From positions 1,006,001 to 1,070,000 of the forward strand of contig NZ_LS483370.1 in NCBI RefSeq assembly GCF_900475285.1: DNA of 64,000 nt. Direction: 5' to 3'. The stretch's first letter is position 1. Every line of letters begins with the position of its first letter. The notes beneath the pieces are model-generated. The model was not told the origin of the DNA and searched no databases. It was given only the letters and a program-made list of their open reading frames with translations. A program made the translations under genes and the position numbers. Origin of the DNA: Pseudomonas taetrolens (GTDB lineage: Bacteria > Pseudomonadota > Gammaproteobacteria > Pseudomonadales > Pseudomonadaceae). Below, in pieces: positions 57,590-64,000 of this stretch.

Positions 57590-57919
57590 ATGTTGCCGCC
57601 GATCCTACCGCTCAGCGTTGTTCCGGTTACCTCCTCGCAAGACCCGGCCCGTCAGCGGCCAGACATTCCTCCAGTGACGGCTACGCAAGCCAGCACGGGT
57701 GAGAATGCAATTGATCTCAAACACCACGATACGGATCAGGCGGCTTTGCTGTTGCGTGAGGAGCAGCAGCGCCAGCATGACAAGCGCCGCCGTGAGGCTC
57801 AGGCGGAGGAGGGTGAGGTTGACCCCGGTGGAGCGCTGAATGCGGACGGCGCCGTACCGTCTTCTCCTTTGGCCGATGTCGCCCAGCGTCAGGGTTTATG
57901 GGTCGATATTGAAGTGTGA
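57590..57919 (+). CDS. Small charged hypothetical protein
   Basis: A 109-residue protein of unknown function, MLPPILPLSVVPVTSSQDPA, with a proline-rich beginning, a Gln/Arg/Glu-rich helical stretch (ALLLREEQQRQHDKRRREAQ) and an acidic end closing RQGLWVDIEV. The ATG at 57590 has AGGAG upstream (57574-57578). It is divergent from rapA. The composition suggests a soluble, partly disordered protein. Confidence 0.65.
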   Translation: MLPPILPLSVVPVTSSQDPARQRPDIPPVTATQASTGENAIDLKHHDTDQAALLLREEQQRQHDKRRREAQAEEGEVDPGGALNADGAVPSSPLADVAQRQGLWVDIEV

Positions 57920-58034
57920 GCCAGATTTTTTCTGGTCAGCGAGGCTGGGGCGTCGCATTATTGGCCGTATTGACTAGGGCTGTTATGGCCTCAGTCCTCC
58001 GACTTGAACACACTGACAGTGACCTTATTGCGCT

Positions 58035-58196
58035 ATGAGCCAAGACAACAAGCTGGTTGACCTGGGTGCCGAGCGTGCAAAGCGCGTGCATGACCTGAAT
58101 GAAAAGCGATTGAATGAAGTGCGGCAGGCCTTCGAGCAGGCAATGCCTTTGGTAAAAGCCAAGAAAAAGCCGAAGGGCAAACCCAAAAAACGCTGA
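58035..58196 (+). CDS. Very small basic protein (53 residues)
   Basis: Reads MSQDNKLVDLGAERAKRVHD and ends with a strongly basic, lysine-rich tail (KAKKKPKGKPKKR). The first 40 residues would form one helix; the tail suggests nucleic-acid or ribosome binding. No family is known to me. Codon choice looks like that of neighbouring genes; the Shine-Dalgarno is weak. It lies between the 109-residue gene and the ccoM-like gene on the same strand. Confidence 0.6.
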   Translation: MSQDNKLVDLGAERAKRVHDLNEKRLNEVRQAFEQAMPLVKAKKKPKGKPKKR

Positions 58197-58262
58197 GCCA
58201 CGGCGTTTTAGATGATCTGTATCAATAATCCCCTCTTAATGCTGCGTGACCGTTGATCATTA

Positions 58263-58276
58263 TTGATCCCGGTCAA
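58263..58276. promoter_or_regulatory. Perfect ANR/FNR box upstream of ccoM
   Basis: TTGATCCCGGTCAA is an exact TTGAT-N4-GTCAA site for the oxygen sensor ANR (FNR family). A plausible -10 hexamer, TAATCT, at 58298-58303 puts the box centre about 41 bases before the expected start site, the standard activating position. The next coding sequence is the CcoM-like peptide at 58360. Confidence 0.75.
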
Positions 58277-58359
58277 GTTCTCGGCTGCGCGTCCGGTTAA
58301 TCTGGCTTCAACACATACGGACACGCCCTGGATGCACGGGCAGAGCGCAGGAGGTCGTC

Positions 58360-58476
58360 ATGTTTCTCGATAATGTGGTTATCGCCGGAGTACTGACCGT
58401 CGGCCTCATGCTTTTGTTTTTCGCGGGTCTGGGCATTTTTATCTGGAAGGACATGCAAAAGCGCAAACAGCGCTGA
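58360..58476 (+). CDS. ccoM: CcoM-like small subunit of cbb3-type cytochrome c oxidase
   Basis: A 38-residue single-helix membrane peptide, MFLDNVVIAGVLTVGLMLLF with the end FAGLGIFIWKDMQKRKQR. From memory, it matches the CcoM subunit found in the P. stutzeri cbb3 oxidase structure, which starts MFVDNVVLAGVVTVGLM and has FIWKD near the end. CcoM stabilises the high-affinity terminal oxidase. AGGAGG lies at 58349-58354, six bases before the ATG, a strong translation signal. The gene is away from the cco operon, as in P. stutzeri. An ANR box upstream agrees with low-oxygen expression. Confidence 0.82.
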   Translation: MFLDNVVIAGVLTVGLMLLFFAGLGIFIWKDMQKRKQR

Positions 58477-58589
58477 GTCCGCCAGGGGATGAGCACGCAA
58501 GGCATTTTGGGCGACTTCGGTCGCCTATTTTTTTGTCCGGAGAAAAGTGATCAGAAGATGTAACCCGTATTCCGGACGGATTCAGGGCA

Positions 58590-58626
58590 TAAAAAAAGGT
58601 ACGCCCCGTGAGAGGCGTACCTTTTT
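58590..58626. terminator. Bidirectional terminator between ccoM and pit
   Basis: AAAAAAAGGTACGCC, loop, GGCGTACCTTTTT: an 11-base-pair stem with A and T tracts between convergent genes. Confidence 0.92.
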
Positions 58627-58638
58627 GTACGGCGCGGA

Positions 58639-60111
58639 TCAGGCGAGAACTTTGGACGCCAGCCAGAACAGCGTTGCAGACAATGCGATGGTGGCCGGTA
58701 AGGTCAGCACCCATGCCATCAGGATGGTCTTGATCGTACCGCCTTGCAGGCCGCTCTTGTTGGCGACCATGGTACCCGCTACACCCGACGACAGAATGTG
58801 CGTCGTCGATACCGGCAGGGAGAAGATGTTGGCCATGCCGATGGCGAAGGCAGTGGTGATCTGGGCCGCCATGCCCTGGGCATAGGTCATGCCCTGCTTG
58901 CCGATCTTCTCGCCGATGGTTTTAACCACGCGCTTCCAGCCGACCATGGTGCCCAGGCCCAAGGCCAGTGCTACTGCCAGAATCACCCAGAACGGGGCGT
59001 ATTCAGTGGTGGCGGTCAGGTCTTTGCGCAGTTTCTCGAGGTCCGCTTTCTCGCGGGAATCAAGCACTGGCAATTTGCTGACTTTCTTTGCGGTGTCGTC
59101 CAGGCAAAGCAGGTAGCGACGGATCTCGATACGCTTTTCAGCCGGGATCGAGTGGTAGTCGGACACGCCTTTCAACGAGCCTAGCAGCGCGTCAATGGTC
59201 GGTTCGGTTTGCTGCGGGTTGCAGCTGAACTGATCCGGCAGATCGCCTTTGATGCTTTTGCCCAGAGCCAGGAATTCGGTCAGCGAAGCGTTGTTGCGCT
59301 GATAGAACTGATTCAGGTGCAGGGTGGCGTCGCGAGTACGCTCGATCTGATAGGTCGTGCTGTTCAGATCCAGAACGAATGCGCTTGGCACGATGCCGAT
59401 CAGTACCAGCATGATCAGGCCGATGCCTTTCTGGCCATCGTTGGAACCGTGAACGAAGCTCACCGCCATGGCCGAGATCACCAGAACCAGACGGTTCCAG
59501 AACGGCGGATGCTTCTTGTCATCCAGCTTGCGGCGTTGCTCAGGGGTCTTGTGCATCTTGGACCCCGGACGCCACCACTTCAGGGCGACCAGCACCAGAC
59601 CGGCAACCAGGAAGCCAGCCATTGGCGAGAACACCAGCGAGGCACCAATGTCGATAGCCTTTTGCCAGTTAACCCCGTCGCTCACCGGAATTCCGCTGAT
59701 CAGGGCGTTGGCCAGGCCGACGCCCAGAATCGAGCCGATCAGGGTATGCGAGCTCGACGCCGGAATCCCGAAGTACCAGGTACCCAGGTTCCAGGTGATG
59801 GCTGCTGCAAGCAGTGAGAACACCATGGCCAGGCCATGTCCGGTGTTTACATTTACCAGAAGCTCTACCGGCAGCAGGTGAACGATGGCATATGCCACGC
59901 CGACCCCGCCCAGCAGAACGCCGAGAAAATTGAACACACCGGAAAAGAACACCGCCAGATGAGGCGGCATGGCTTTGGTGTAGATGACAGTCGCTACCGC
60001 GTTCGCGGTGTCATGAAAGCCGTTGATGAACTCAAACGCGAGAACAAAGGCTAGGGCGAAGAAGAGGCTGATAAGAACCCAGGCGTCCAATCCGCTTAAT
60101 AGATCGATCAT
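58639..60111 (-). CDS. pit: Low-affinity inorganic phosphate transporter (PiT family)
   Basis: A 490-residue inner-membrane transporter of metal-phosphate, probably driven by protons. The duplicated PiT signature appears as FINGFHDTANAVATVIYTKA near the N-terminus and as FAIGMANIFSLPVSTTHILS near the C-terminus; GIPASSSHTLIGSILGVGL is the matching element of the first half. About ten membrane helices flank a large soluble loop (roughly residues 255-375). It is monocistronic and unaccompanied by the PhoU-like protein found with some Pit proteins. Confidence 0.93.
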   Translation of the reverse strand: MIDLLSGLDAWVLISLFFALAFVLAFEFINGFHDTANAVATVIYTKAMPPHLAVFFSGVFNFLGVLLGGVGVAYAIVHLLPVELLVNVNTGHGLAMVFSLLAAAITWNLGTWYFGIPASSSHTLIGSILGVGLANALISGIPVSDGVNWQKAIDIGASLVFSPMAGFLVAGLVLVALKWWRPGSKMHKTPEQRRKLDDKKHPPFWNRLVLVISAMAVSFVHGSNDGQKGIGLIMLVLIGIVPSAFVLDLNSTTYQIERTRDATLHLNQFYQRNNASLTEFLALGKSIKGDLPDQFSCNPQQTEPTIDALLGSLKGVSDYHSIPAEKRIEIRRYLLCLDDTAKKVSKLPVLDSREKADLEKLRKDLTATTEYAPFWVILAVALALGLGTMVGWKRVVKTIGEKIGKQGMTYAQGMAAQITTAFAIGMANIFSLPVSTTHILSSGVAGTMVANKSGLQGGTIKTILMAWVLTLPATIALSATLFWLASKVLA

Positions 60112-60411
60112 GAAGGTTTTCTGACACGGTCATAAAGGGGGCCGGATTATGCCAGAAAACCGAGGCATTCGATGCATTAGCTGTACGTTGGTAACATCTG
60201 TAAATGAAAAAGCTTGTAAGACGCGTCCGTTCCTTGGCGTCAGAAAACCTCTACAGGCCCCTGATTTCAAAGGGTATAAGCGATCCTGAAGAGCCGCTTA
60301 AACCCTTTGTCATGACCTGCATCGAGCGCATGAAATTTCTCATATCAGAGGCGTTCAGGAGGGCGCCGGGCTTTAAGGTCTGTCGTTATGCCCGGTTTTC
60401 AGCCTGCGAGC

Positions 60412-60618
60412 TCAGGGCTCTTCGGACTTGAGTTCTTTTTCGATTTTTTGAATTTCCTGGGTGAACGCCTGGTCGAGCAGGCTGGCGCGTTTACGCCACG
60501 GTTTACGCTCAGGCTCGGGTTGAGCGGCGTAGGTGGTCACTTCACCACCGTATACATCCTTGTAACGTTGTTCCTGACGCTCAAGTTCTGCGCGCAGTTC
60601 GTCTTTCGTCACAGTCAT
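60412..60618 (-). CDS. Small charged hypothetical protein
   Basis: A 68-residue protein, MTVTKDELRAELERQEQRYK and so on, with charged amphipathic helices at both ends (LLDQAFTQEIQKIEKELKSE). Function is unknown. It lies upstream of pit on the same strand but 300 bases away, so probably has its own promoter. The codon pattern is consistent with a real gene. Confidence 0.65.
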   Translation of the reverse strand: MTVTKDELRAELERQEQRYKDVYGGEVTTYAAQPEPERKPWRKRASLLDQAFTQEIQKIEKELKSEEP

Positions 60619-61342
60619 ACCTAATTGAGTAAGGATTTAATCGGGTGGGCCATCATGCGTGAATGGCCAATTCATTTAATGTCGGTGTTCTGCACTGGGC
60701 CAAAGGCGTTGGGCAGCATCAGATTTAATACACCGTTTTCTCTGCACAGCGTGCGGTCATTCATAATGCATGAGCGTCGCGGCAGTTAAGTACTCACCCG
60801 TCAGGGAGGTAACTCGCGGTGCACCGGGATGTTTAACCATGGGGGCGTAGTGAGCAGGCGGTGCAAGAGTGTTCACTGCCGCAGTGATCGCTTGATCCTG
60901 TGCATTCAATTACTGAGGGACAGAATGCCTGAGTAATACCGCTACTATCGCCGAAGCCCTTTAGGCACGTCAATGTTCTATTGAGGGAGCTGTTTCTGAG
61001 GAGAAAAGTTACCGGGATTGATCTAATAATAAGGCAGCGGCTAATTGCCCGTGCAAGTTACTCACACGCTGGCGGAGTTTAAAGGCTGAGCGATATATAA
61101 CCGACGCTCTCTATCCTTTATCCGGTTGTTAGCCTGGGTGATTTGAATTAACACGGGTGAAGTCATGTGCCGCGAGAAAGTAGCCTGGGGAAGACTCATG
61201 AGTTCTCGGAGGGAGGAGGATCGAATTGCGATTATCGGTCAGTGGTTCGATAATCGCCCGGGTCATGCGTGCCGAGGGTGCTCTGTGCCGCGGGCGGGAT
61301 GTAATAACAATAACGAGAACGAGCTTCAGCCGGAGACAGTGA
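60619..61342. other. Long intergenic region upstream of pcaR
   Basis: About 720 bases without a convincing protein gene. The right end holds the PcaR-type operator and an A-rich AACAATAA motif at 61306-61313. The middle (60780-61100) contains several GC-rich inverted segments and could encode a small RNA, but I cannot identify one. Confidence 0.4.
61225..61259. promoter_or_regulatory. Paired PcaR operator upstream of pcaR
   Basis: GCGATTATCG (61229-61238) and CGATAATCGC (61248-61257) form a perfect inverted pair separated by nine bases. The right copy, GTTCGATAATCGCCC, differs by one base from the PcaR box reported in P. putida (GTTCGATAATCGCAC). It lies 84 bases before the pcaR ATG, where autoregulation would act. 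Confidence 0.7.
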
Positions 61343-62185
61343 ATGAGTGATCAATTGCGCAATGCCGTTGCCAGTATCGCGCCACCGATTGTGGCTTCGC
61401 CTGCAAAACGTATTCAAGCGTTTACCGGCGATCCTGACTTCATGGCCTCGCTGGCCCGTGGTCTGGCTGTGGTGCAGGCGTTCCAGGAACGCAAACGGCA
61501 CCTGACCATTGCCCAGATCAGCCATCGCACTGAAATTCCGCGAGCGGCGGTGCGTCGTTGCTTGTATACGTTGATCAAGCTCGGATATGCCACCACCGAT
61601 GGCCGCACTTACTCTCTGTTGCCCAAGGTCTTGACCCTGGGGCATGCCTATTTGTCATCGACCCCTCTGGCGGTTTCCGCCCAACCGTATCTGGATCGCA
61701 TGAGCGAGCAATTGCACGAGGCTTGCAACATGGCGACGCTTGAAGGCGATGACATCCTTTACATTGCCCGCTCGGCAACGACCCAGCGATTAATTTCGGT
61801 GGACTTGTCCGTGGGTGGCCGGCTGCCGGCGTACTGCACGTCCATGGGCCGCATCCTGTTGGCTGCCCTGGATGACGTGACGCTAAACGAATACCTGGCG
61901 CACGGTGACTTTCAAGCCAAGACCAGCCGCACCCTGCACACGCCTGAGGCATTACTTGAGTGTTTGCAGCAAGTGCGCGAGCAGGGCTGGTGTGTGGTCG
62001 ATCAGGAACTGGAGCAAGGGCTGCGCTCGATTGCCGTACCGGTATACGACGCTTCAGGGCAAGTGCTGGCGGCCTTGAATGTCAGCACCCACGCCGGTCG
62101 GGTGACACGCACAGAGCTGGAGCAGCGCTTCCTGCCGATCATGCTCAGTTCCAGCCGTGAGTTGAGTGCTCAGCTGTTTACATGA
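61343..62185 (+). CDS. pcaR: IclR-family regulator of the beta-ketoadipate pathway
   Basis: A 280-residue activator that responds to beta-ketoadipate and controls the pca genes. The N-terminal winged helix (about 30-95) reads FMASLARGLAVVQAFQERKR and LTIAQISHRTEIPRAAVRRC; the IclR effector domain (about 105-275) holds ARSATTQRLISVDLSVGGRL and CVVDQELEQGLRSIAVPVYD. The ATG has GGAGA seven bases upstream. It sits directly before pcaIJ. Confidence 0.93.
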   Translation: MSDQLRNAVASIAPPIVASPAKRIQAFTGDPDFMASLARGLAVVQAFQERKRHLTIAQISHRTEIPRAAVRRCLYTLIKLGYATTDGRTYSLLPKVLTLGHAYLSSTPLAVSAQPYLDRMSEQLHEACNMATLEGDDILYIARSATTQRLISVDLSVGGRLPAYCTSMGRILLAALDDVTLNEYLAHGDFQAKTSRTLHTPEALLECLQQVREQGWCVVDQELEQGLRSIAVPVYDASGQVLAALNVSTHAGRVTRTELEQRFLPIMLSSSRELSAQLFT

Positions 62186-62235
62186 TGGCGCAATAGCTCC
62201 CCCGCTGCTTCAATCTGACATTAGCCAGCAAGCTA

Positions 62236-62278
62236 ACTATGTGTTCGATAAACGAACACATAGTCGATTATCGGATTG
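62236..62278. promoter_or_regulatory. PcaR operator region of pcaIJ
   Basis: GTTCGATAAACGAAC (62243-62257) resembles a PcaR box and is the centre of a perfect 12-base inverted repeat (ACTATGTGTTCG / CGAACACATAGT, spacer ATAAA). A second box in opposite orientation, CCGATAATCGAC on the minus strand, lies at 62263-62274. Together they lie about 100-140 bases before the pcaI ATG. Confidence 0.65.
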
Positions 62279-62354
62279 TTTTGGCCCGTGACGGCGGCTT
62301 AACCTGCAGGCATACGGTGTCGCCCCTGGCACACCTTCTTCTACTGCAGTGGCC

Positions 62355-62362
62355 AACAAGAA
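62355..62362 (+). promoter_or_regulatory. Crc/Hfq-type motif at the pcaI start
   Basis: AACAAGAA exactly fits AANAANAA and lies immediately upstream of the GGGAG Shine-Dalgarno and 17 bases before the pcaI ATG. It suggests post-transcriptional catabolite repression. Confidence 0.5.
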
Positions 62363-62378
62363 TCGGGAGCTACCCCAG

Positions 62379-63236
62379 ATGGCAGATATCATTTCGTTAC
62401 ACGACGCCGTGAAACAGTTTGTGAGCGATGGCGACACCGTTGCGCTTGAAGGTTTCACTCATCTGATCCCGACTGCTGCGGGCCATGAAATAATCCGCCA
62501 GGGTAAAAAAGACCTGACACTGGTACGGATGACACCTGACCTGGTCTACGATCAGTTGATTGGTGCCGGTTGTGCACGAAAGTTGATTTTCTCCTGGGGA
62601 GGCAACCCTGGCGTGGGTTCGCTGCACCGTCTGCGCGATGCCGTTGAAAAGCAATGGCCGCAGCCGTTGGAAATCGAAGAACACAGCCACGCCGACCTGG
62701 CCAATGCCTACGTGGCTGGGGCTTCGGGCCTTCCATTCGCGGTGCTGCGAGCCTACGCAGGATCGGATCTGCCCAAAGTTAACCCGCTGATCAAAACCGT
62801 GACCTGTCCGTTTACAGGCGAAGTACTGGCCGCCGTCCCTTCGGTACGCCCCGATGTCACTGTCATTCATGCACAAAAAGCCGACCGCAAAGGCAATGTC
62901 TTGCTCTGGGGCATCCTCGGCGTGCAGAAAGAGGCAGCACTGGCGGCCAAGCGCTGCATCGTTACGGTTGAAGAAATCGTCGACGATCTGCAAGCCCCGA
63001 TGAACGCGTGCGTCTTGCCGACCTGGGCATTGAGTGCGGTGTGCCATGTGCCGGGCGGGGCGCACCCGTCTTACGCTCACGGTTACACAGAACGCGATAA
63101 CCGTTTCTATCAGGCGTGGGACCCGATTGCCCGCGACCGTGAGACGTTTACTGCCTGGATCAATGAATACATCCTCGGCACTGCCAATTTCAGTGAGTTC
63201 CAGGCCAAGTTGGCCAGCGCTTCGGAGGCAAAATAA
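62379..63236 (+). CDS. pcaI: 3-oxoadipate CoA-transferase subunit A
   Basis: With PcaJ, transfers CoA from succinyl-CoA to beta-ketoadipate in the protocatechuate/catechol pathway. A 285-residue class I CoA-transferase alpha subunit starting MADIISLHDAVKQFVSDGDT at 62379, chosen for its Shine-Dalgarno spacing and conservation over the GTG at 62349. The CoA-binding glycine motif is FSWGGNPGVGSL. Its stop overlaps the pcaJ start by one base (TAATG). Confidence 0.94.
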   Translation: MADIISLHDAVKQFVSDGDTVALEGFTHLIPTAAGHEIIRQGKKDLTLVRMTPDLVYDQLIGAGCARKLIFSWGGNPGVGSLHRLRDAVEKQWPQPLEIEEHSHADLANAYVAGASGLPFAVLRAYAGSDLPKVNPLIKTVTCPFTGEVLAAVPSVRPDVTVIHAQKADRKGNVLLWGILGVQKEAALAAKRCIVTVEEIVDDLQAPMNACVLPTWALSAVCHVPGGAHPSYAHGYTERDNRFYQAWDPIARDRETFTAWINEYILGTANFSEFQAKLASASEAK

Positions 63237-64000
63237 TGGCTTACTCCACTAATGAAATGATGACCGTAGCTGCCGCTCGCCGTTTGAAAAACGGTTCGGT
63301 GTGTTTTGTCGGTATCGGCCTGCCTTCCAAAGCTGCCAACCTGGCGCGACTGACGTCGTCGCCTGATGTGGTACTGATTTACGAGTCCGGCCCGATTGGT
63401 GCCAAGCCCGACGTGCTGCCGCTGTCGATCGGCGATGGTGAACTGGCCGAAACCGCCGATACCGTCGTTTCTACCAGCGAAATTTTCCGTTACTGGCTGC
63501 AAGGTGGCCGGGTGGATGTGGGGTTCCTGGGCGCTGCTCAAGTTGACCGCTTCGGCAATATCAACACCACGGTCGTGGGCGATTACCACCAGCCTAAAGT
63601 CCGTTTGCCGGGTGCCGGTGGCGCACCTGAGATCGCCGGTTCGGCGAAAAGTGTGCTGATCATTCTCAAGCAGTCCGCCCGTTCGTTCGTCGACAAGCTG
63701 GACTTCATCACTTCGGTCGGTCACGGCGAAGGCGGCGATTCCCGCAAACGCCTCGGGCTGCCGGGGGCTGGCCCGGTTGGGATCATCACCGACCTGTGCA
63801 TCATGGAGCCTGAAGCGCAAACCAATGAGTTTGTGGTCACGGCCTTGCACCCGGGTGTAACCCGTGAGCAAGTCACTGCAGCTACCGGTTGGGCCATCCG
63901 TTTTGCCGACAACGTGGAACTGACTGCCGAGCCGACTGAGGTTGAACTCAGCGCCTTGCGCGATCTGGAGACGCGCACCGCGCTGGCCCACGGTCAAGCG
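63236..64000 (+). CDS. pcaJ: 3-oxoadipate CoA-transferase subunit B, 3' end missing
   Basis: Beta subunit of the enzyme, carrying the catalytic glutamate that forms the CoA thioester: Glu50 in VVLIYESGPIGAKPDVL. It begins MAYSTNEMMTVAAARRLKNG. The reading stays open to the window end after 255 codons; family members are about 260 residues, so only a few C-terminal residues are missing. Translation is coupled to pcaI. Confidence 0.93.
   Translation, partial: MAYSTNEMMTVAAARRLKNGSVCFVGIGLPSKAANLARLTSSPDVVLIYESGPIGAKPDVLPLSIGDGELAETADTVVSTSEIFRYWLQGGRVDVGFLGAAQVDRFGNINTTVVGDYHQPKVRLPGAGGAPEIAGSAKSVLIILKQSARSFVDKLDFITSVGHGEGGDSRKRLGLPGAGPVGIITDLCIMEPEAQTNEFVVTALHPGVTREQVTAATGWAIRFADNVELTAEPTEVELSALRDLETRTALAHGQA

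Noticed and set aside
61165..61350. A 61-codon frame upstream of pcaR
   Set aside because: It runs through the PcaR operator and overlaps the pcaR start; it looks like a chance open frame in a promoter region.

Overview
The window is ordinary chromosomal DNA of a Pseudomonas, most likely from the P. fluorescens lineage. The evidence is gene content and order: glpFK-glpR-glpD; argF / grxD / bfrB-bfd / pyrC-rnt / motY / argG; nth / rnfB / metG / apbC / dcd; quiP / GST / dinG / pdxH / slyB / nhaA; braC-livHMGF; rapA / pit; pcaR-pcaIJ. Several of these blocks match P. aeruginosa PAO1 gene order as I remember it, joined differently. I see no prophage, insertion sequence, CRISPR array, rRNA or tRNA gene.

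Layout. 1-5.6 kb: the 5' end of an acidic amino acid binding protein gene (gltI/aatJ) behind a sigma-54-type promoter, then the glycerol catabolic genes glpD, glpR, glpK and glpF, all on the minus strand, with a GlpR-like operator. 6-14.7 kb: ybaK, an orphan ABC ATPase overlapping argF, monothiol glutaredoxin, bacterioferritin and its ferredoxin, RNase T and dihydroorotase, the flagellar protein MotY behind a FliA-like promoter, and argG. 14.7-17.6 kb is the only clearly accessory-looking stretch: an unrecognised two-helix membrane protein, about 1.2 kb of AT-rich DNA without a convincing gene, and a NarL/FixJ-type response regulator. 17.4-24.6 kb: nth, an RnfB-like protein without its Rnf partners, metG and apbC, a cold-shock protein, dcd, and a 66-residue protein whose Shine-Dalgarno lies inside a foldable leader.

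24.7-43 kb: the AHL acylase quiP, a glutathione transferase, SEC-C and YchJ proteins, lipoproteins, OmpA-like proteins, a collagen-like secreted protein, dinG, a GH50-like glycoside hydrolase, a serine esterase next to the remnant of a second copy, pdxH, slyB and nhaA. 43-53.6 kb: a PLP enzyme of the cysteine synthase superfamily preceded by a cysteine-rich short upstream ORF, a flavoprotein, a lipoprotein, an SDR/LysR pair and the branched-chain amino acid transporter braC-livHMGF. 53.9-64 kb: a DUF2288 protein, RapA, several very small genes, including a 38-residue membrane peptide matching cbb3 oxidase subunit CcoM behind a perfect ANR/FNR box, the phosphate transporter pit, and the start of the protocatechuate/beta-ketoadipate cluster (pcaR, pcaI, pcaJ truncated by the window end).

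The most rewarding observations are regulatory or concern tiny genes: ccoM with its ANR box, the cysteine-codon-rich uORF, the SD-masking leader at 24.3 kb, paired PcaR operators, AauR/sigma-54 elements before gltI, and A-rich Crc/Hfq-like motifs at the starts of several uptake and catabolic genes. I found no clear multi-gene system of a new kind. The best candidates for unknown biology are the 14.7-16.7 kb accessory stretch and the two leader regions.
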